Shown: positions 34,759-44,104, numbered from the stretch's first letter. The stretch: DNA of 64,000 nt from Clostridiales bacterium (GCA_020859985.1 JAJBVD010000039.1:1-64000), one strand, 5' to 3'. The notes: a model not told the origin generated them from the letters alone. Numbers and translations are program-made.

Positions 34759-35862
34759 TTACCGCTCCCACACCTGATACTTCTGCTGCCGCAGCAGTTC
34801 GGCTGCAGCTCTGGACGGCGCCTCCTCATAAAACTCAATCCGCAGCACACCTTCCTCGAATTCTCTGCTCTGTACGATGCCGATATTCTTGATACTGATG
34901 CCATTTTTTGCGAGGATGGTCGCGATCGTGGCGATTGAGCCGGATTCGTCGAGCACATCGCAGTAAATGCGATAGGTCTTTTTGAAGTTTCCCGGACCGC
35001 TGGATGAAAAGGAATTGCGGTAATCGCGGGATTTTTCAAACATTTTGTAGATTGCATTGCCGTCGCCCGCCTGCATAGCGTCACGGGATTCGGTCAGGAG
35101 CCGGATAAAGGTATTCATGACATCCACTATATTGTCACTGTTGGTCAGGCAGATCTGCTCCCACATCTCCGGAGAGGAGGAAGCAATTCTTGTAATATCC
35201 TTAAAGCCTCCAGCCGCGAGTGTCTTCATCAGCTCCTCTTTGGAATCCAGATCGTGCACCGTATTTACCAGAGCAGCGGCGATCAGATGCGGCAGATGGC
35301 TGATTGCCGCGGTCGCGAAATCATGCTGCTTGTAATCCAGAACAATCGGCAGAGCGCCTGTGGAAGCAGCCAGACTTCGCATGCTTTCCGTCCATGCGTC
35401 CGGTGTCCCCGGCGAAGGCGTCAGAATGTAATAAGCGTTTTCAAACAGATGCGCCTGGGCATACTGAATACCGGATTTTTCCGAACCGGTCATCGGATGG
35501 CCGCCGATGAAACGCCCGTTCAGTCCCATCCGCTCCACAGCCATGTGGATGTCTGTCTTGACACTTCCGACATCAGAGAGTATACAATCATCCGACACAA
35601 TCTCTTTTAACTGCTCAAGAGCCGCAACGTTGCTTGCTACGGGCGCACATAAAAAAATACAGTCACATTCGGCAAACCGGGTATCTGCAGTGGAAGAGCA
35701 GATGCTGTCAATAATGCCCTCCGACAGGGCGGTTTCTGTTGTCTTTGCTGTACGCGTATATGCCATAATACGGCAGTCCGGAAACGATCGTTTTAATGCT
35801 TTTGCGAGAGAGCCGCCGATCAGTCCGAGGCCGACAAACCCGAATGTATGTAATTCCATCAT
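34759..35862 (-). CDS. tyrA: Prephenate dehydrogenase with ACT domain
   Basis: About 367 aa; converts prephenate to 4-hydroxyphenylpyruvate for tyrosine. The NAD-binding motif GFVGLGLIGGSLAKALK is at the N-terminus, followed by DVGSVKTDI, GGHPMTGSEKSG and DYKQHDFATAAISHLPHLIAAAL. The last 75 residues are an ACT domain (YRIYCDVLDESGSIATIATILAKNGISIKNIGI), suggesting tyrosine feedback. I chose the ATG at 35862 because AAAGGA lies just upstream; ATG 35859 is equally possible and the in-frame ATG at 35883 is not supported. Confidence 0.95.
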   Translation of the reverse strand: MMELHTFGFVGLGLIGGSLAKALKRSFPDCRIMAYTRTAKTTETALSEGIIDSICSSTADTRFAECDCIFLCAPVASNVAALEQLKEIVSDDCILSDVGSVKTDIHMAVERMGLNGRFIGGHPMTGSEKSGIQYAQAHLFENAYYILTPSPGTPDAWTESMRSLAASTGALPIVLDYKQHDFATAAISHLPHLIAAALVNTVHDLDSKEELMKTLAAGGFKDITRIASSSPEMWEQICLTNSDNIVDVMNTFIRLLTESRDAMQAGDGNAIYKMFEKSRDYRNSFSSSGPGNFKKTYRIYCDVLDESGSIATIATILAKNGISIKNIGIVQSREFEEGVLRIEFYEEAPSRAAAELLRQQKYQVWER

Positions 35863-36007
35863 GATTTCCTTTCTGAGTTGCATTATATTTCAGAACACCT
35901 TGTGAAAGATCACAGGATGATCGAAACATTAAAATTTTACTATTTTACGCGGATAATGTCAATTCCGGCTTCGCAGAAAAATAAATTGTTAAAATTGAAT
36001 AAAATGC

Positions 36008-36036
36008 TTGAACTGTTTGTATATTTTTAGTAGAAT
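36008..36036 (+). promoter_or_regulatory. Promoter for the EF-G-like gene
   Basis: TTGAAC (36008-36013) and TAGAAT (36031-36036) are 17 bp apart, giving a leader of about 120 nt. Confidence 0.65.
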
Positions 36037-36166
36037 ATAACTATGTGAGGCAAAAACGTGTTTGTGAATTAATTAGAATGCGCCAGTGCGCATCTGTCAG
36101 CCTGTCTTGAACAGAGCATGCACGTTTGACGCATGAGCGAACTACTAAAAATGGAGGATGAAGATT

Positions 36167-38239
36167 ATGAATGTTTACACCACTGACAAGATCCGCAACG
36201 TCGTAATTCTCGGTCATGGCGGCGCTGGCAAGACGAGCCTGACCGAAGCTATGGCATATCTGTCCGGAATTACGAGCCGGCTGGGCAATGTCACTGACGG
36301 TAATACGATCAGCGATTATGATAAAGAGGAGATTAAGAGAAAGTTTTCCATCACCACGACGATGGTGCCGATTATCTGGGGTGATACGAAGATCAACATT
36401 CTTGATACGCCGGGTTATTTTGACTTTGCCGGTGAAGCTGTTGAGGCATGCGCAGCGGCAGATGCTGCTGTCATCGTAGTGAACGGAAAGAATGGTGTTG
36501 AAGTCGGTACACAGAAGGCATGGGATCTCTGTGAGAAGTTCAAGCTTCCGCGTTTCTTCTATGTGTCAAACATGGATTTTGATAATGCCAGCTACCGTAA
36601 GGTTGTTGAGTCTCTTACTGAGCTGTATGGTAAGAGGATTGCTCCGATTCATGTTCCATTCCGTGAGAATGAAAAGTTTGTCGGATATGTGAATGTAGTC
36701 AAGATGGCTGCCCGCAGATATGTAAATAAGCAGGAGAAGGTCGAGTGCCCGATTCCGGAATATCTGCAGGACTATGTAGATAAATACCGTGAGAATCTGA
36801 TCGAGGCAGTTGCAGAGACCAGTGAGGAATTCATGGATCGCTATTTCAACGGCGAGGAATTCTCCGAGGCGGAGATCATGGCTGCTCTTCATACGAACGT
36901 AGGCGATGGATCGATCGTACCTGTGACGATGGGCGCCAGCGTCAATCTGCAAGGTATCCTGATTCTTCTTGACGATATTGTCAGCTACATGCCGTCTCCG
37001 GAAAAGCGCAAATTCGCGGGTGTGAATACAAAGACAAAGGAAGTCTTTGAAGCAAATTATGATTTCTCCAAGGCGAAATCTGCCTATGTGTGGAAGACCC
37101 TTGTGGATCCGTTTATCGGTAAATATTCCTTCATCAAGGTGGCTTCCGGTGTAATCAAAGGCGATGATACCCTTTACAATGACGCAAAGGGCTCTGAAGA
37201 TCGTGTCGGCAAGCTCTATGTGATGGAAGGCAGCAAGCCGGTGGAAGTGAAGGAGCTTCACGCGGGTGATATCGGCGCAATCGGCAAGATTGAGGCTGCT
37301 ACAGGCGATACGCTTTCCACGAAGGCGACGCCGATTTCCTACGGTAAGATTGAGACGCCGGTTCCGTATACCTATAAGAGATATGAGCCGAAGGTGCGCG
37401 GCGAGGAAGATAAGGTAGCGCAGGCGCTGAACAAGATGGCGCAGGAAGATCTGACTCTGAAAGTGGTCAATGACGGTGAGAACCGCCAGACTCTGCTGTA
37501 TGGTCTTGGTGATCAGCATCTGGATATCGTTGTCAGCCGTCTGCTTGCGAAATATAAAGTTGACGTAGTTCTGGAGAAACCGAAGGTGGCGTTCCGTGAG
37601 ACCATCCGCAAGAGTTCGGATGTAGATTCCAAGTACAAGAAGCAGTCCGGCGGTCACGGACAGTATGGCCATGTAAAGATGCGTTTCTCACCGATGGATT
37701 CTCTGGATCAGCCGTATGAATTTGATCAGGAAGTTGTCGGCGGCGCGGTTCCGAAGAATTACTTCCCGGCAGTGGAAAAGGGTATTGCTGATTCCTGCCA
37801 GAAAGGACCTCTTGCCGGATATCCGGTAGTTGGTGTCAAAGCCGTCCTTTACGATGGTTCCTATCATCCGGTAGATTCCTCTGAGATGGCATTCAAGACA
37901 GCTGCTTCTCAGGCGTTTAAGAAAGGCTTTATGGAAGCCAGCCCGGTACTTCTTGAGCCGATCGCATCCATGAAGGTAACGGTTCCGGATAAGTTCACCG
38001 GCGACGTTATGGGCGACCTGAATAAGAGACGCGGCCGTGTACTCGGCATGAACCCGGATCACAAAGGAAATACGATCGTTGAAGCGGACGTGCCGATGTC
38101 GGAGCTGTACGGCTATTCAACCCAGCTTCGCTCCATGACCGGTGGTTCGGGAGATTTTACCTATGAATTCGCCCGTTACGAGCAGGCGCCGAATGACGTG
38201 CAGGAGCGTGAGATTGCGGCAAGAAATGCAGAAGAGTAA
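36167..38239 (+). CDS. Elongation factor G-like GTPase (EF-G paralogue)
   Basis: A 690-aa protein with all five EF-G domains. It is a paralogue and not canonical EF-G: the P-loop reads GHGGAGKTS rather than GHIDAGKTT, the switch II motif is DTPGYFDF with Tyr84 where EF-G has the catalytic His, and the G4 motif is SNMD rather than NKMD. The C-terminal half keeps GGHGQYGHVKM and NKRRGRVLGM. This EF-G2-like family is widespread, with unclear function. Start 36167 is chosen because GGAGG (36153-36157) directly abuts the upstream in-frame ATG 36158, which would be too close. Confidence 0.85.
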   Translation: MNVYTTDKIRNVVILGHGGAGKTSLTEAMAYLSGITSRLGNVTDGNTISDYDKEEIKRKFSITTTMVPIIWGDTKINILDTPGYFDFAGEAVEACAAADAAVIVVNGKNGVEVGTQKAWDLCEKFKLPRFFYVSNMDFDNASYRKVVESLTELYGKRIAPIHVPFRENEKFVGYVNVVKMAARRYVNKQEKVECPIPEYLQDYVDKYRENLIEAVAETSEEFMDRYFNGEEFSEAEIMAALHTNVGDGSIVPVTMGASVNLQGILILLDDIVSYMPSPEKRKFAGVNTKTKEVFEANYDFSKAKSAYVWKTLVDPFIGKYSFIKVASGVIKGDDTLYNDAKGSEDRVGKLYVMEGSKPVEVKELHAGDIGAIGKIEAATGDTLSTKATPISYGKIETPVPYTYKRYEPKVRGEEDKVAQALNKMAQEDLTLKVVNDGENRQTLLYGLGDQHLDIVVSRLLAKYKVDVVLEKPKVAFRETIRKSSDVDSKYKKQSGGHGQYGHVKMRFSPMDSLDQPYEFDQEVVGGAVPKNYFPAVEKGIADSCQKGPLAGYPVVGVKAVLYDGSYHPVDSSEMAFKTAASQAFKKGFMEASPVLLEPIASMKVTVPDKFTGDVMGDLNKRRGRVLGMNPDHKGNTIVEADVPMSELYGYSTQLRSMTGGSGDFTYEFARYEQAPNDVQEREIAARNAEE

Positions 38240-38265
38240 TGATAATCTCGTAATTACATGAATAA

Positions 38266-38296
38266 TCGTAACTGTGAAGATACTGAACAGTTACGA
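38266..38296 (+). repeat. Family A palindromic repeat, copy 4
   Basis: A perfect consensus copy (TCGTAACTGT, centre GAAGATACTGA, ACAGTTACGA) 26 bp after the EF-G-like stop codon. Confidence 0.9.
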
Positions 38297-38321
38297 ATCA
38301 TCAATCGAATATAGTACATGA

Positions 38322-38347
38322 GAAAGGCGGCTGAATGGCCGCCTTTC
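38322..38347. terminator. Bidirectional terminator between EF-G-like gene and rnfB
   Basis: GAAAGGCGGC (38322-38331) and GCCGCCTTTC (38338-38347) form a 10-bp stem that works in either direction between the two convergent units. Confidence 0.8.
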
Positions 38348-38408
38348 ATCATGTTGCATGGCTTTTAATATATAACGTTTAAATACTGTACAGTCGAGTC
38401 GATTTTCT

Positions 38409-39197
38409 TTACAGCATCTCAATTGCTTTTGCCGGACATTTCTCCGCGCATTTACCGCAGCCGACACATTTATCATAGTCGATATGCGCGATATTGTTCT
38501 CAACCGTGATCGCATCGTGTTCACACTGCTTTACACAAAGCTTGCAGCCGATACAACCGACATCGCAGCTTTTTTTCACCACAGGTCCGCGATCCTTATT
38601 GGAACAGCGAACAGCATAGGATGCCTTCGCAGGGATGAGCTCGATCAGGTGCTTGGGACAGGCAGTCACGCACTGCCCGCAGCCTTTGCACATTGTGCGG
38701 TCGATTACAGCGACACCGTTCTGTATGCGGATGCCGCCGAACTGGCAGGCCGCAACACAGGAGCCAAAGCCCAGACAGCCAAAATCACACTCCCAGGGCG
38801 AGAGACCGCTGGAAACGGCTGCCGCACAGTCGTGGATGCCGATATAGTTACTTCGGTTGACGGTATGTTCACAGGAACCCAGGCACTTTACATAAGCCAC
38901 CTTTTTTTCCTGTGCTTCTGCACTCACGCCCATGATCTGGCTGATTTTTTCGGCTACAGGCTCGCCGCCGACGGGGCATCCGCTCACAGGAGCCTCTCCT
39001 TTAGCGATTGCAGCCGCCATCGCGTCACAGCCCGCATAGCCGCATGCACCGCAGTTATTTCCGGGCAGATATTCACGCACAGCGAGCTCTTTTTCGTCTA
39101 CCTCTACCTTAAATTTCTTTCCGACCGTGATCAGGAGCATTCCCATCACAAAGCCGATCACCGCCACGGTTACCGTGGCTATCAGAACAGGATACAT
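38409..39197 (-). CDS. rnfB: Rnf complex subunit RnfB (ferredoxin-type iron-sulfur protein)
   Basis: About 262 aa. A single N-terminal transmembrane helix precedes a Cys4 Fe-S domain (NNCGACGYAGCDAMA ... SGCPVGG). Several ferredoxin clusters follow: CLGSC, CDFGCLGFGSC, CKGCGQCVTACPKH, CIGCKLCVKQCEHDA and the C-terminal CVGCGKCAEKCPAKA. RnfB is the likely entry point for reduced ferredoxin. It is the last gene of the rnf operon. I chose ATG 39197 because GGGAGG lies 6 nt upstream; the TTG two codons earlier overlaps that site. Confidence 0.95.
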   Translation of the reverse strand: MYPVLIATVTVAVIGFVMGMLLITVGKKFKVEVDEKELAVREYLPGNNCGACGYAGCDAMAAAIAKGEAPVSGCPVGGEPVAEKISQIMGVSAEAQEKKVAYVKCLGSCEHTVNRSNYIGIHDCAAAVSSGLSPWECDFGCLGFGSCVAACQFGGIRIQNGVAVIDRTMCKGCGQCVTACPKHLIELIPAKASYAVRCSNKDRGPVVKKSCDVGCIGCKLCVKQCEHDAITVENNIAHIDYDKCVGCGKCAEKCPAKAIEML

Positions 39198-39277
39198 ATT
39201 CAACCTCCCATATAAGAGTATCTGAAATGATTGTAACTATCAGACGATACCTCGCATTGAAGAGTTACTGAAAATCA

Positions 39278-39859
39278 TTAAAACGACAGACCACTGAATC
39301 CCATAAACGCGATAGACATCAAGGCAGCGGAGAGCAGTACGACCGGAGCGCCGCGGAACGGAGCCGGAATCGCAGATTCATCGATCCGTTCACGGATACC
39401 GGCAAGCAGTACGATTGCGATGGTGTAGCCAACAGCTGTACCAAAGCCGGCAACGACGCTTTCCACAAAGCCATAGCCATCCTGCACGTTTGTCAGTGCC
39501 ACGCCGAGTACAGCGCAGTTTGTGGTGATCAGAGGCAGGTAAATGCCGAGTGCCTGATAGAGCGGCGGAGCTGTTTTTTTCAGAAACATTTCTACAATCT
39601 GCACCAGAGTCGCGATCACGAGGATGAATACGATGGTGTTCAGATACGTCAGGTTCAGAGGTTCCAGTATAAATGTATACAGGAGACTGGCCACAGCGGA
39701 AGCAATTGTCATGACGAAGATAACCGCCACGCCCAGACTGGCTGAAGTCTTGATCTGCTTTGATACGCCAAGGAACGAGCAGATGCCGAGGAACTGACTT
39801 AATACAACGTTATCCACCAGCGCTGTGGTAATGATGATCAAAATCAAAGAGGAATTCAT
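39278..39859 (-). CDS. rnfA: Rnf complex subunit RnfA
   Basis: A 193-aa integral membrane subunit with six hydrophobic helices. The N-terminus LVDNVVLSQFLGICSFLGVS and the central TTNCAVLGVAL contain the conserved Cys residues expected to hold the intramembrane Fe-S centre with RnfE. The start overlaps the rnfE stop codon (ATGA), and the same-strand upstream extension has no ribosome binding site of its own. Related to RnfE by inverted topology. Confidence 0.95.
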   Translation of the reverse strand: MNSSLILIIITTALVDNVVLSQFLGICSFLGVSKQIKTSASLGVAVIFVMTIASAVASLLYTFILEPLNLTYLNTIVFILVIATLVQIVEMFLKKTAPPLYQALGIYLPLITTNCAVLGVALTNVQDGYGFVESVVAGFGTAVGYTIAIVLLAGIRERIDESAIPAPFRGAPVVLLSAALMSIAFMGFSGLSF

Positions 39860-40569
39860 GCCTTTGTCGCCTCCTTCTTCGTATCCTTGCACGGATTGTC
39901 AGTTACAGCCGATGAGCCGTGGCTGATCTGGCAGGTTGCGCAGCAGCCATCGCAGCCCTCCACCTTTTTATTCGCTTCTGTATGAATATGTATGGCATTC
40001 ATGATCGCGATGATGAAGGCGATCACGAGAAATGCGCCGGGAGCCTTTACGAAGATTGCCACAGGCGGTATCGAATCAGGAATCACCTGAATATTAAACG
40101 CGGTGCCGGCTCCGAAAAACTCACGGAGCAGTCCGATGACCGTGAGCGCGATGGTAAAGCCGAGACCCATGCCGATACCGTCAAATGCCGCCAGATCCGG
40201 CGTATGCTTGTTCGCATAGGCTTCCGCGCGGCCGAGGATGATACAGTTAACTACGATCAGCGGAATATAGATGCCGAGAGAATCATAGAGACCCGGTGTA
40301 TAGGCTTGCATCAGCAGATCGACGACCGTCACCAGCGAAGCGGTGATGACGATGTAAGCCGGGAGACGTACCTGATCCGGGATGACATTGCGCATCGCCG
40401 AGATAATAATGTTTGAAAAGATCAGTACGATCATCGTGGAGACGCCCATGCCAAGTCCGTTGATAGCCGAGGTAGTGACCGCGAGAGTGGGGCACATACC
40501 GAGCATCAGGACCAGACAGGGATTCTCTTTAACGATGCCGTTGTATATTCGTTCCAGATATGGATTCAT
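39856..40569 (-). CDS. rnfE: Rnf complex subunit RnfE with Cys-rich C-terminal tail
   Basis: A 237-aa integral membrane subunit. The N-terminus NPCLVLMLGMCPTLAVTTSAINGLGMG and the central IVVNCIILGRAEAYA carry the conserved Cys residues. Beyond the last helix there is an extra hydrophilic tail of about 40 residues, KVEGCDGCCATCQISHG followed by another Cys, which is not part of the core family. It could bind metal or an Fe-S cluster at the cytoplasmic face. The stop codon overlaps the rnfA start. Confidence 0.93.
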   Translation of the reverse strand: MNPYLERIYNGIVKENPCLVLMLGMCPTLAVTTSAINGLGMGVSTMIVLIFSNIIISAMRNVIPDQVRLPAYIVITASLVTVVDLLMQAYTPGLYDSLGIYIPLIVVNCIILGRAEAYANKHTPDLAAFDGIGMGLGFTIALTVIGLLREFFGAGTAFNIQVIPDSIPPVAIFVKAPGAFLVIAFIIAIMNAIHIHTEANKKVEGCDGCCATCQISHGSSAVTDNPCKDTKKEATKA

Positions 40570-40663
40570 GCAAATCCCTCCTTATTTAAGAATCATGTTT
40601 AAATATCATGACACATTGTATTCTGAACTACAAAGAAAAAAGATAATGAGTTTTATCTTACTA

Positions 40664-42211
40664 TCATCCGATGTATTCTGCAAAGAATGCAAGTGCCGTA
40701 TTGACTGCATTGACAACTGCGCCCGATGAAGTAGAAGCACCGGAAACGGTATCAATCTCGTTGTCCTCTGTTGAATCGCCAGACTTGTTCAGGATAAATG
40801 CGTCTGTATTGACACCCTCAAACTGCCCCTTGAAGGCATCCTCATCGACACGCATTCCCATACCGGCTGTCTCTGTCAAAGTTGTAAAGGCCAGCTTGAT
40901 GACGGTTCCGTCTGTCGTGAGTCCGATAGAGAGTGTGATGTCTCCATCATATCCGTCACTGCTTGTCACACTTAAAACATAACCGACCACCTCACCGTCT
41001 TCGTCATAGCCGACGACTGCGGTGTTGACATAGGTCCGCCCAAAGGACTCATCGTAAACATCGTCGCCGAGAGACTCGATTGCCGTGTCCAGATCATCAT
41101 CAAACTCAAAGGAAAACGCATCCGGACAAACTTCCTGATAAGAGGCCAGAGTGTCCGCAAGCTCCTGTTCTTCAATTTTGGATTTCGTCATTGCATAAAT
41201 ACCGCTTAAAACAAGTCCGGCAACAAGTGTGATCACGGTCAGATTGACCGCCGCTTTCGGGAATTCCCGTTCCTTGTATTCGCCATTGTTGTAGCCGAGT
41301 GGTTTGGGCACAGGAATCTTATCAATGAACGGTACAAGCATATTAGTGATAATGATCGCATAGCTGAAAGAATCCGCGGAAGAACCAAATACACGGAACA
41401 GACCGCCGATCAGACCGACCAGAGCGCCATAGACGAGGTGTCCTCTTGACGTTACCGGACTGGTGACCGGGTCTGTCGCCATAAAGAACGCTCCCATCAG
41501 AAGTCCGCCGCCGCAGATCTGCAGCGCCAGATAAGAGGGAGTAAAACCGCCTTCGCCGAAAAGCCCCATAAATAAGGTAAAGACTGCAATGCAGGATACC
41601 GGGATCTCCCAGCTGATGCCGCCGGTAACAAGTAAAAACAGACCGCCAAGCAGCAGCGCGAGAGCAGAACTGCCAATAACTCCGGTGGAACCTCCCAGGA
41701 AAACACTCATCACATTGACAGATTCTCCGGCATTGAATGCAGCGAGCGGCGTTGCCGAACTGACAGAGTCCACACTGTAATTCGTCATGGCCGTGCCAAA
41801 TGATATCAACAGGAAACAGCGCGCTGTAAGTGCTGGATTCAGGAAATTCTTTCCGAGTCCGCCAAAGAGGCATTTAACGACCACAATTGCAAAAACACTT
41901 CCAAGAATCGGAAGATAGAGCGGCGCTTTGGGCGGAAGGCAGAGGGCAAGCAGAAGCCCTGTCACGACCGCACTGCCATCCGTGATTGTATTCGGGCGTT
42001 TTGTGATGCGGTCAAAAATGTATTCAGAAGCCACAGCAGATAACACAGACAGCAGGATCACCAGAAACGCATGAAATCCATATCGTATGACGCCGACGAT
42101 CGTGACCGGCATCAACGATAAAATCACATCCAGCATCACTTTGCCGGTGGTCAGTTTTCCGTCGCGCACATGAGGGCTGGAAGAAATGTTCAGTAATTGA
42201 TGTTCATTCAT
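40664..42211 (-). CDS. rnfDG: Fused Rnf subunits RnfD-RnfG
   Basis: A 515-aa fusion. Residues 1-310 are RnfD: SSPHVRDGKLTTGKVMLDVI, several transmembrane helices, and the flavinylation-type motif DSVSSAT (Thr154). Residues 320-515 are RnfG: one helix, an extracytoplasmic domain, and DTVSGAS near the C-terminus (Ser493 at the flavin-bearing position). In most bacteria rnfD and rnfG are separate genes; here the reading frame is continuous, with an acidic linker after the RnfG helix. Ten bp follow the rnfC stop codon. ApbE, which would attach FMN, is not in the window. Confidence 0.93.
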   Translation of the reverse strand: MNEHQLLNISSSPHVRDGKLTTGKVMLDVILSLMPVTIVGVIRYGFHAFLVILLSVLSAVASEYIFDRITKRPNTITDGSAVVTGLLLALCLPPKAPLYLPILGSVFAIVVVKCLFGGLGKNFLNPALTARCFLLISFGTAMTNYSVDSVSSATPLAAFNAGESVNVMSVFLGGSTGVIGSSALALLLGGLFLLVTGGISWEIPVSCIAVFTLFMGLFGEGGFTPSYLALQICGGGLLMGAFFMATDPVTSPVTSRGHLVYGALVGLIGGLFRVFGSSADSFSYAIIITNMLVPFIDKIPVPKPLGYNNGEYKEREFPKAAVNLTVITLVAGLVLSGIYAMTKSKIEEQELADTLASYQEVCPDAFSFEFDDDLDTAIESLGDDVYDESFGRTYVNTAVVGYDEDGEVVGYVLSVTSSDGYDGDITLSIGLTTDGTVIKLAFTTLTETAGMGMRVDEDAFKGQFEGVNTDAFILNKSGDSTEDNEIDTVSGASTSSGAVVNAVNTALAFFAEYIG

Positions 42212-42221
42212 GTCTCATCCC

Positions 42222-43556
42222 TCACTTTCTTTTTGCGGCCATAATCTCGGCCTTTGCCTGTTTGAACAGCTGCATCAGAGGCCGCTTTGCCGGACAGATG
42301 TAAGTACAGGAGCCGCAGGCGATACAGTCGAGGCCATAAAGCTTATGCTCATATTTCTCATAATCTTTTCTCTCAGCGGCGTCTGCCATCATCTGCGGGA
42401 TCAGGTGGATCGGACAGACTCTGGAACAGCGCCCGCAGCGGATACAGGCCGTCTGCTGTGTCTCGGCAGTTTCCACCTCATCCTCGGCAAGCAGCGTAAG
42501 CGCATTGCTTGCTTTGGTGACTGGTGCGTCAAGAGAAGGCATCGCGATGCCCATCATTGGTCCGCCGCTCAAAGCTTTTTTCAAAGTCACTCCGGGCTTC
42601 ATGCCGCCCGCCGCTTCAACAAGTTCGGCGCAGGAGGTCCCGATGGGGACTTCGAATGTGGCCGGATTTGCGACTGCGTCGCCGGATACCGTAAAATAAC
42701 GTTTCATCAGCGGTTCGGAATAATAACACGCCCGATAGATCGCATAGAGCGAAGCTACGTTGCAGACGATGCAGCCGACGTCAGCAGGCAGCTGACCGAA
42801 TTTCAGGTCGCGTCCGCTGACTACGGAGATCAGATTGCGCTCGCCGCCCTGCGGATATTTGGTCATGACCGGCTGCACCATAACTCCTTTTTCACCGGCA
42901 CAGACCGCTTCCATCGCCTTGATTGCCTCTGGCTTGTTGTCTTCAATCGCGATCACGCCCATAGCGTCCGGGAAAAGCTGCAGCACAAGTCTCAGACCTT
43001 CATAGATGCCGCGGCTCTTCTCCTGCATCAGACGGTCGTCACAGGTGATGTACGGCTCGCACTCAGATCCGTTGGCGATGATATATTCAATCGAATCTGG
43101 AGTCTTGGAAGTGAGCTTAACATGAGTCGGAAATCCGGCTCCTCCCATACCGACGATGCCTGCGCGAGATATTGCGTCCAGAATGTCCTTGCTGGAAAAG
43201 GTACCGGCATTGTGTTTTTGCCCCACACCTTCGAAAGGCGTATATTCGCCGTCATTCTCAATGACAATGCACATAGCCTTAGCTCCGGAAGCAACGCGGC
43301 GTTCCTCAATGGCTTTTACCCTGCCTGAACAGGAACTGACAATGTTTGCCGACACAAATCCGTCGGCTTCTGCAATCACCTGCCCTGCTAATACCTGATC
43401 GCCCTTAGCCACAACCGGCTTCGCCGGTTTGCCAATATGCTGGTTTACCGGAAATACCAGGTCACCTTTGGGTAAAAAGCTCTTCACCGGGCTGCCCAGA
43501 GAAAGCTCCTTGTATTCCGGGGGATGAATTCCGCCTCGAAACGTTTTAAGCTTCAT
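42222..43556 (-). CDS. rnfC: Rnf complex subunit RnfC
   Basis: About 444 aa; the NADH-binding cytoplasmic subunit. It starts KLKTFRGGIHPPEYKELS, then has the GMGGAGFPTHVKL flavin/NADH loop, NGSECEPYITCDDRL, a SLBB domain, and two Cys4 ferredoxin sites (CIRCGRCSRVCP and CIACGSCTYICPAKRP). I chose ATG 43556 because AAGGAGG lies 8 nt upstream; the longer frame contains no family sequence. It is the first gene of the minus-strand rnf operon and is paralogous to the RnfC2 part of the gene at 3461. Confidence 0.95.
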   Translation of the reverse strand: MKLKTFRGGIHPPEYKELSLGSPVKSFLPKGDLVFPVNQHIGKPAKPVVAKGDQVLAGQVIAEADGFVSANIVSSCSGRVKAIEERRVASGAKAMCIVIENDGEYTPFEGVGQKHNAGTFSSKDILDAISRAGIVGMGGAGFPTHVKLTSKTPDSIEYIIANGSECEPYITCDDRLMQEKSRGIYEGLRLVLQLFPDAMGVIAIEDNKPEAIKAMEAVCAGEKGVMVQPVMTKYPQGGERNLISVVSGRDLKFGQLPADVGCIVCNVASLYAIYRACYYSEPLMKRYFTVSGDAVANPATFEVPIGTSCAELVEAAGGMKPGVTLKKALSGGPMMGIAMPSLDAPVTKASNALTLLAEDEVETAETQQTACIRCGRCSRVCPIHLIPQMMADAAERKDYEKYEHKLYGLDCIACGSCTYICPAKRPLMQLFKQAKAEIMAAKRK

Positions 43557-43914
43557 ATGTAAGTCCTCCTTAGAAAATCGCATAAAAACTCTATAATATA
43601 TTACCAGTTTTTTAATTGCTTTTCTGTGTATGATTTTTGGATTTTTTTGGACAATTTTTACCTGCAGATGACACCAGGTGATTTCTCTTTTAAGATAAGG
43701 GAGCTTGTAAAGACATGTCGGAAAAGTTTTTATAAAAATGCTTTTATTTTCTGCTTTTCTGTGGTAATATAGCACATAGCTGTGGTCACATGCCGATCTG
43801 GCTGTATCATGAGAATGAACAGTGACTTTTCATTTGAGAAAGCTGCCTGTATTCAGAAAACGGCCCAAAACAGGACTACAGAAGTATATGGAACATATAA
43901 GGAGGACGTTTAAA
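43557..43914. other. 358-bp divergent region between rnfC and scfA
   Basis: This AT-rich region must carry promoters for both the rnf operon (minus) and the SCIFF gene (plus). TAATAT at 43765-43770 is a possible -10 for scfA, and the AT-rich run near 43593-43604 a possible -10 for rnf, but neither has a clear -35. No gene is visible. Confidence 0.45.
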
Positions 43915-44058
43915 ATGAAACACATCAAAACATTAAATACGAAGCCTTTACAGAGCACCCTGAAAAAGGGCGGATGCGGCGAATGCCAGACTTCCTGCCA
44001 GTCAGCATGCAAGACCAGCTGCACGGTTGGCAATCAGTCATGCGAGAGCAATAAATAG
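43915..44058 (+). CDS. scfA: SCIFF ranthipeptide precursor
   Basis: A 47-aa peptide of the six-cysteines-in-forty-five family, the precursor of a radical-SAM ranthipeptide widespread in Clostridia. Cysteines are at 21, 24, 28, 32, 36 and 43, with Thr residues between them (26, 34, 37) available for Cys-Thr thioether links. The leader KHIKTLNTKPLQSTLKKGG is the family's conserved N-terminal part. AAGGAGG lies 9 nt before the ATG. The maturase follows, but two strong hairpins separate them. Confidence 0.95.
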   Translation: MKHIKTLNTKPLQSTLKKGGCGECQTSCQSACKTSCTVGNQSCESNK

Positions 44059-44104
44059 TCGTTCCGACCGCGTATATAGAATGACAGCAGACGGCAAAGC
44101 GTTG

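Noticed and set aside
36566-37672. Long minus-strand open frame opposite the EF-G-like gene
   Set aside because: Shadow of a strongly coding gene; the product has no recognisable domain.
39231-39275. Possible further family A copy between rnfA and rnfB
   Set aside because: TGTAACTATC and GAGTTACTG are vaguely similar, but the arms do not pair well and the spacing is wrong.
42210-43328. Long plus-strand open frame opposite rnfC
   Set aside because: It is the antisense shadow of rnfC; it has no ribosome binding site and its translation is rich in His, Arg and Cys without any family motif.
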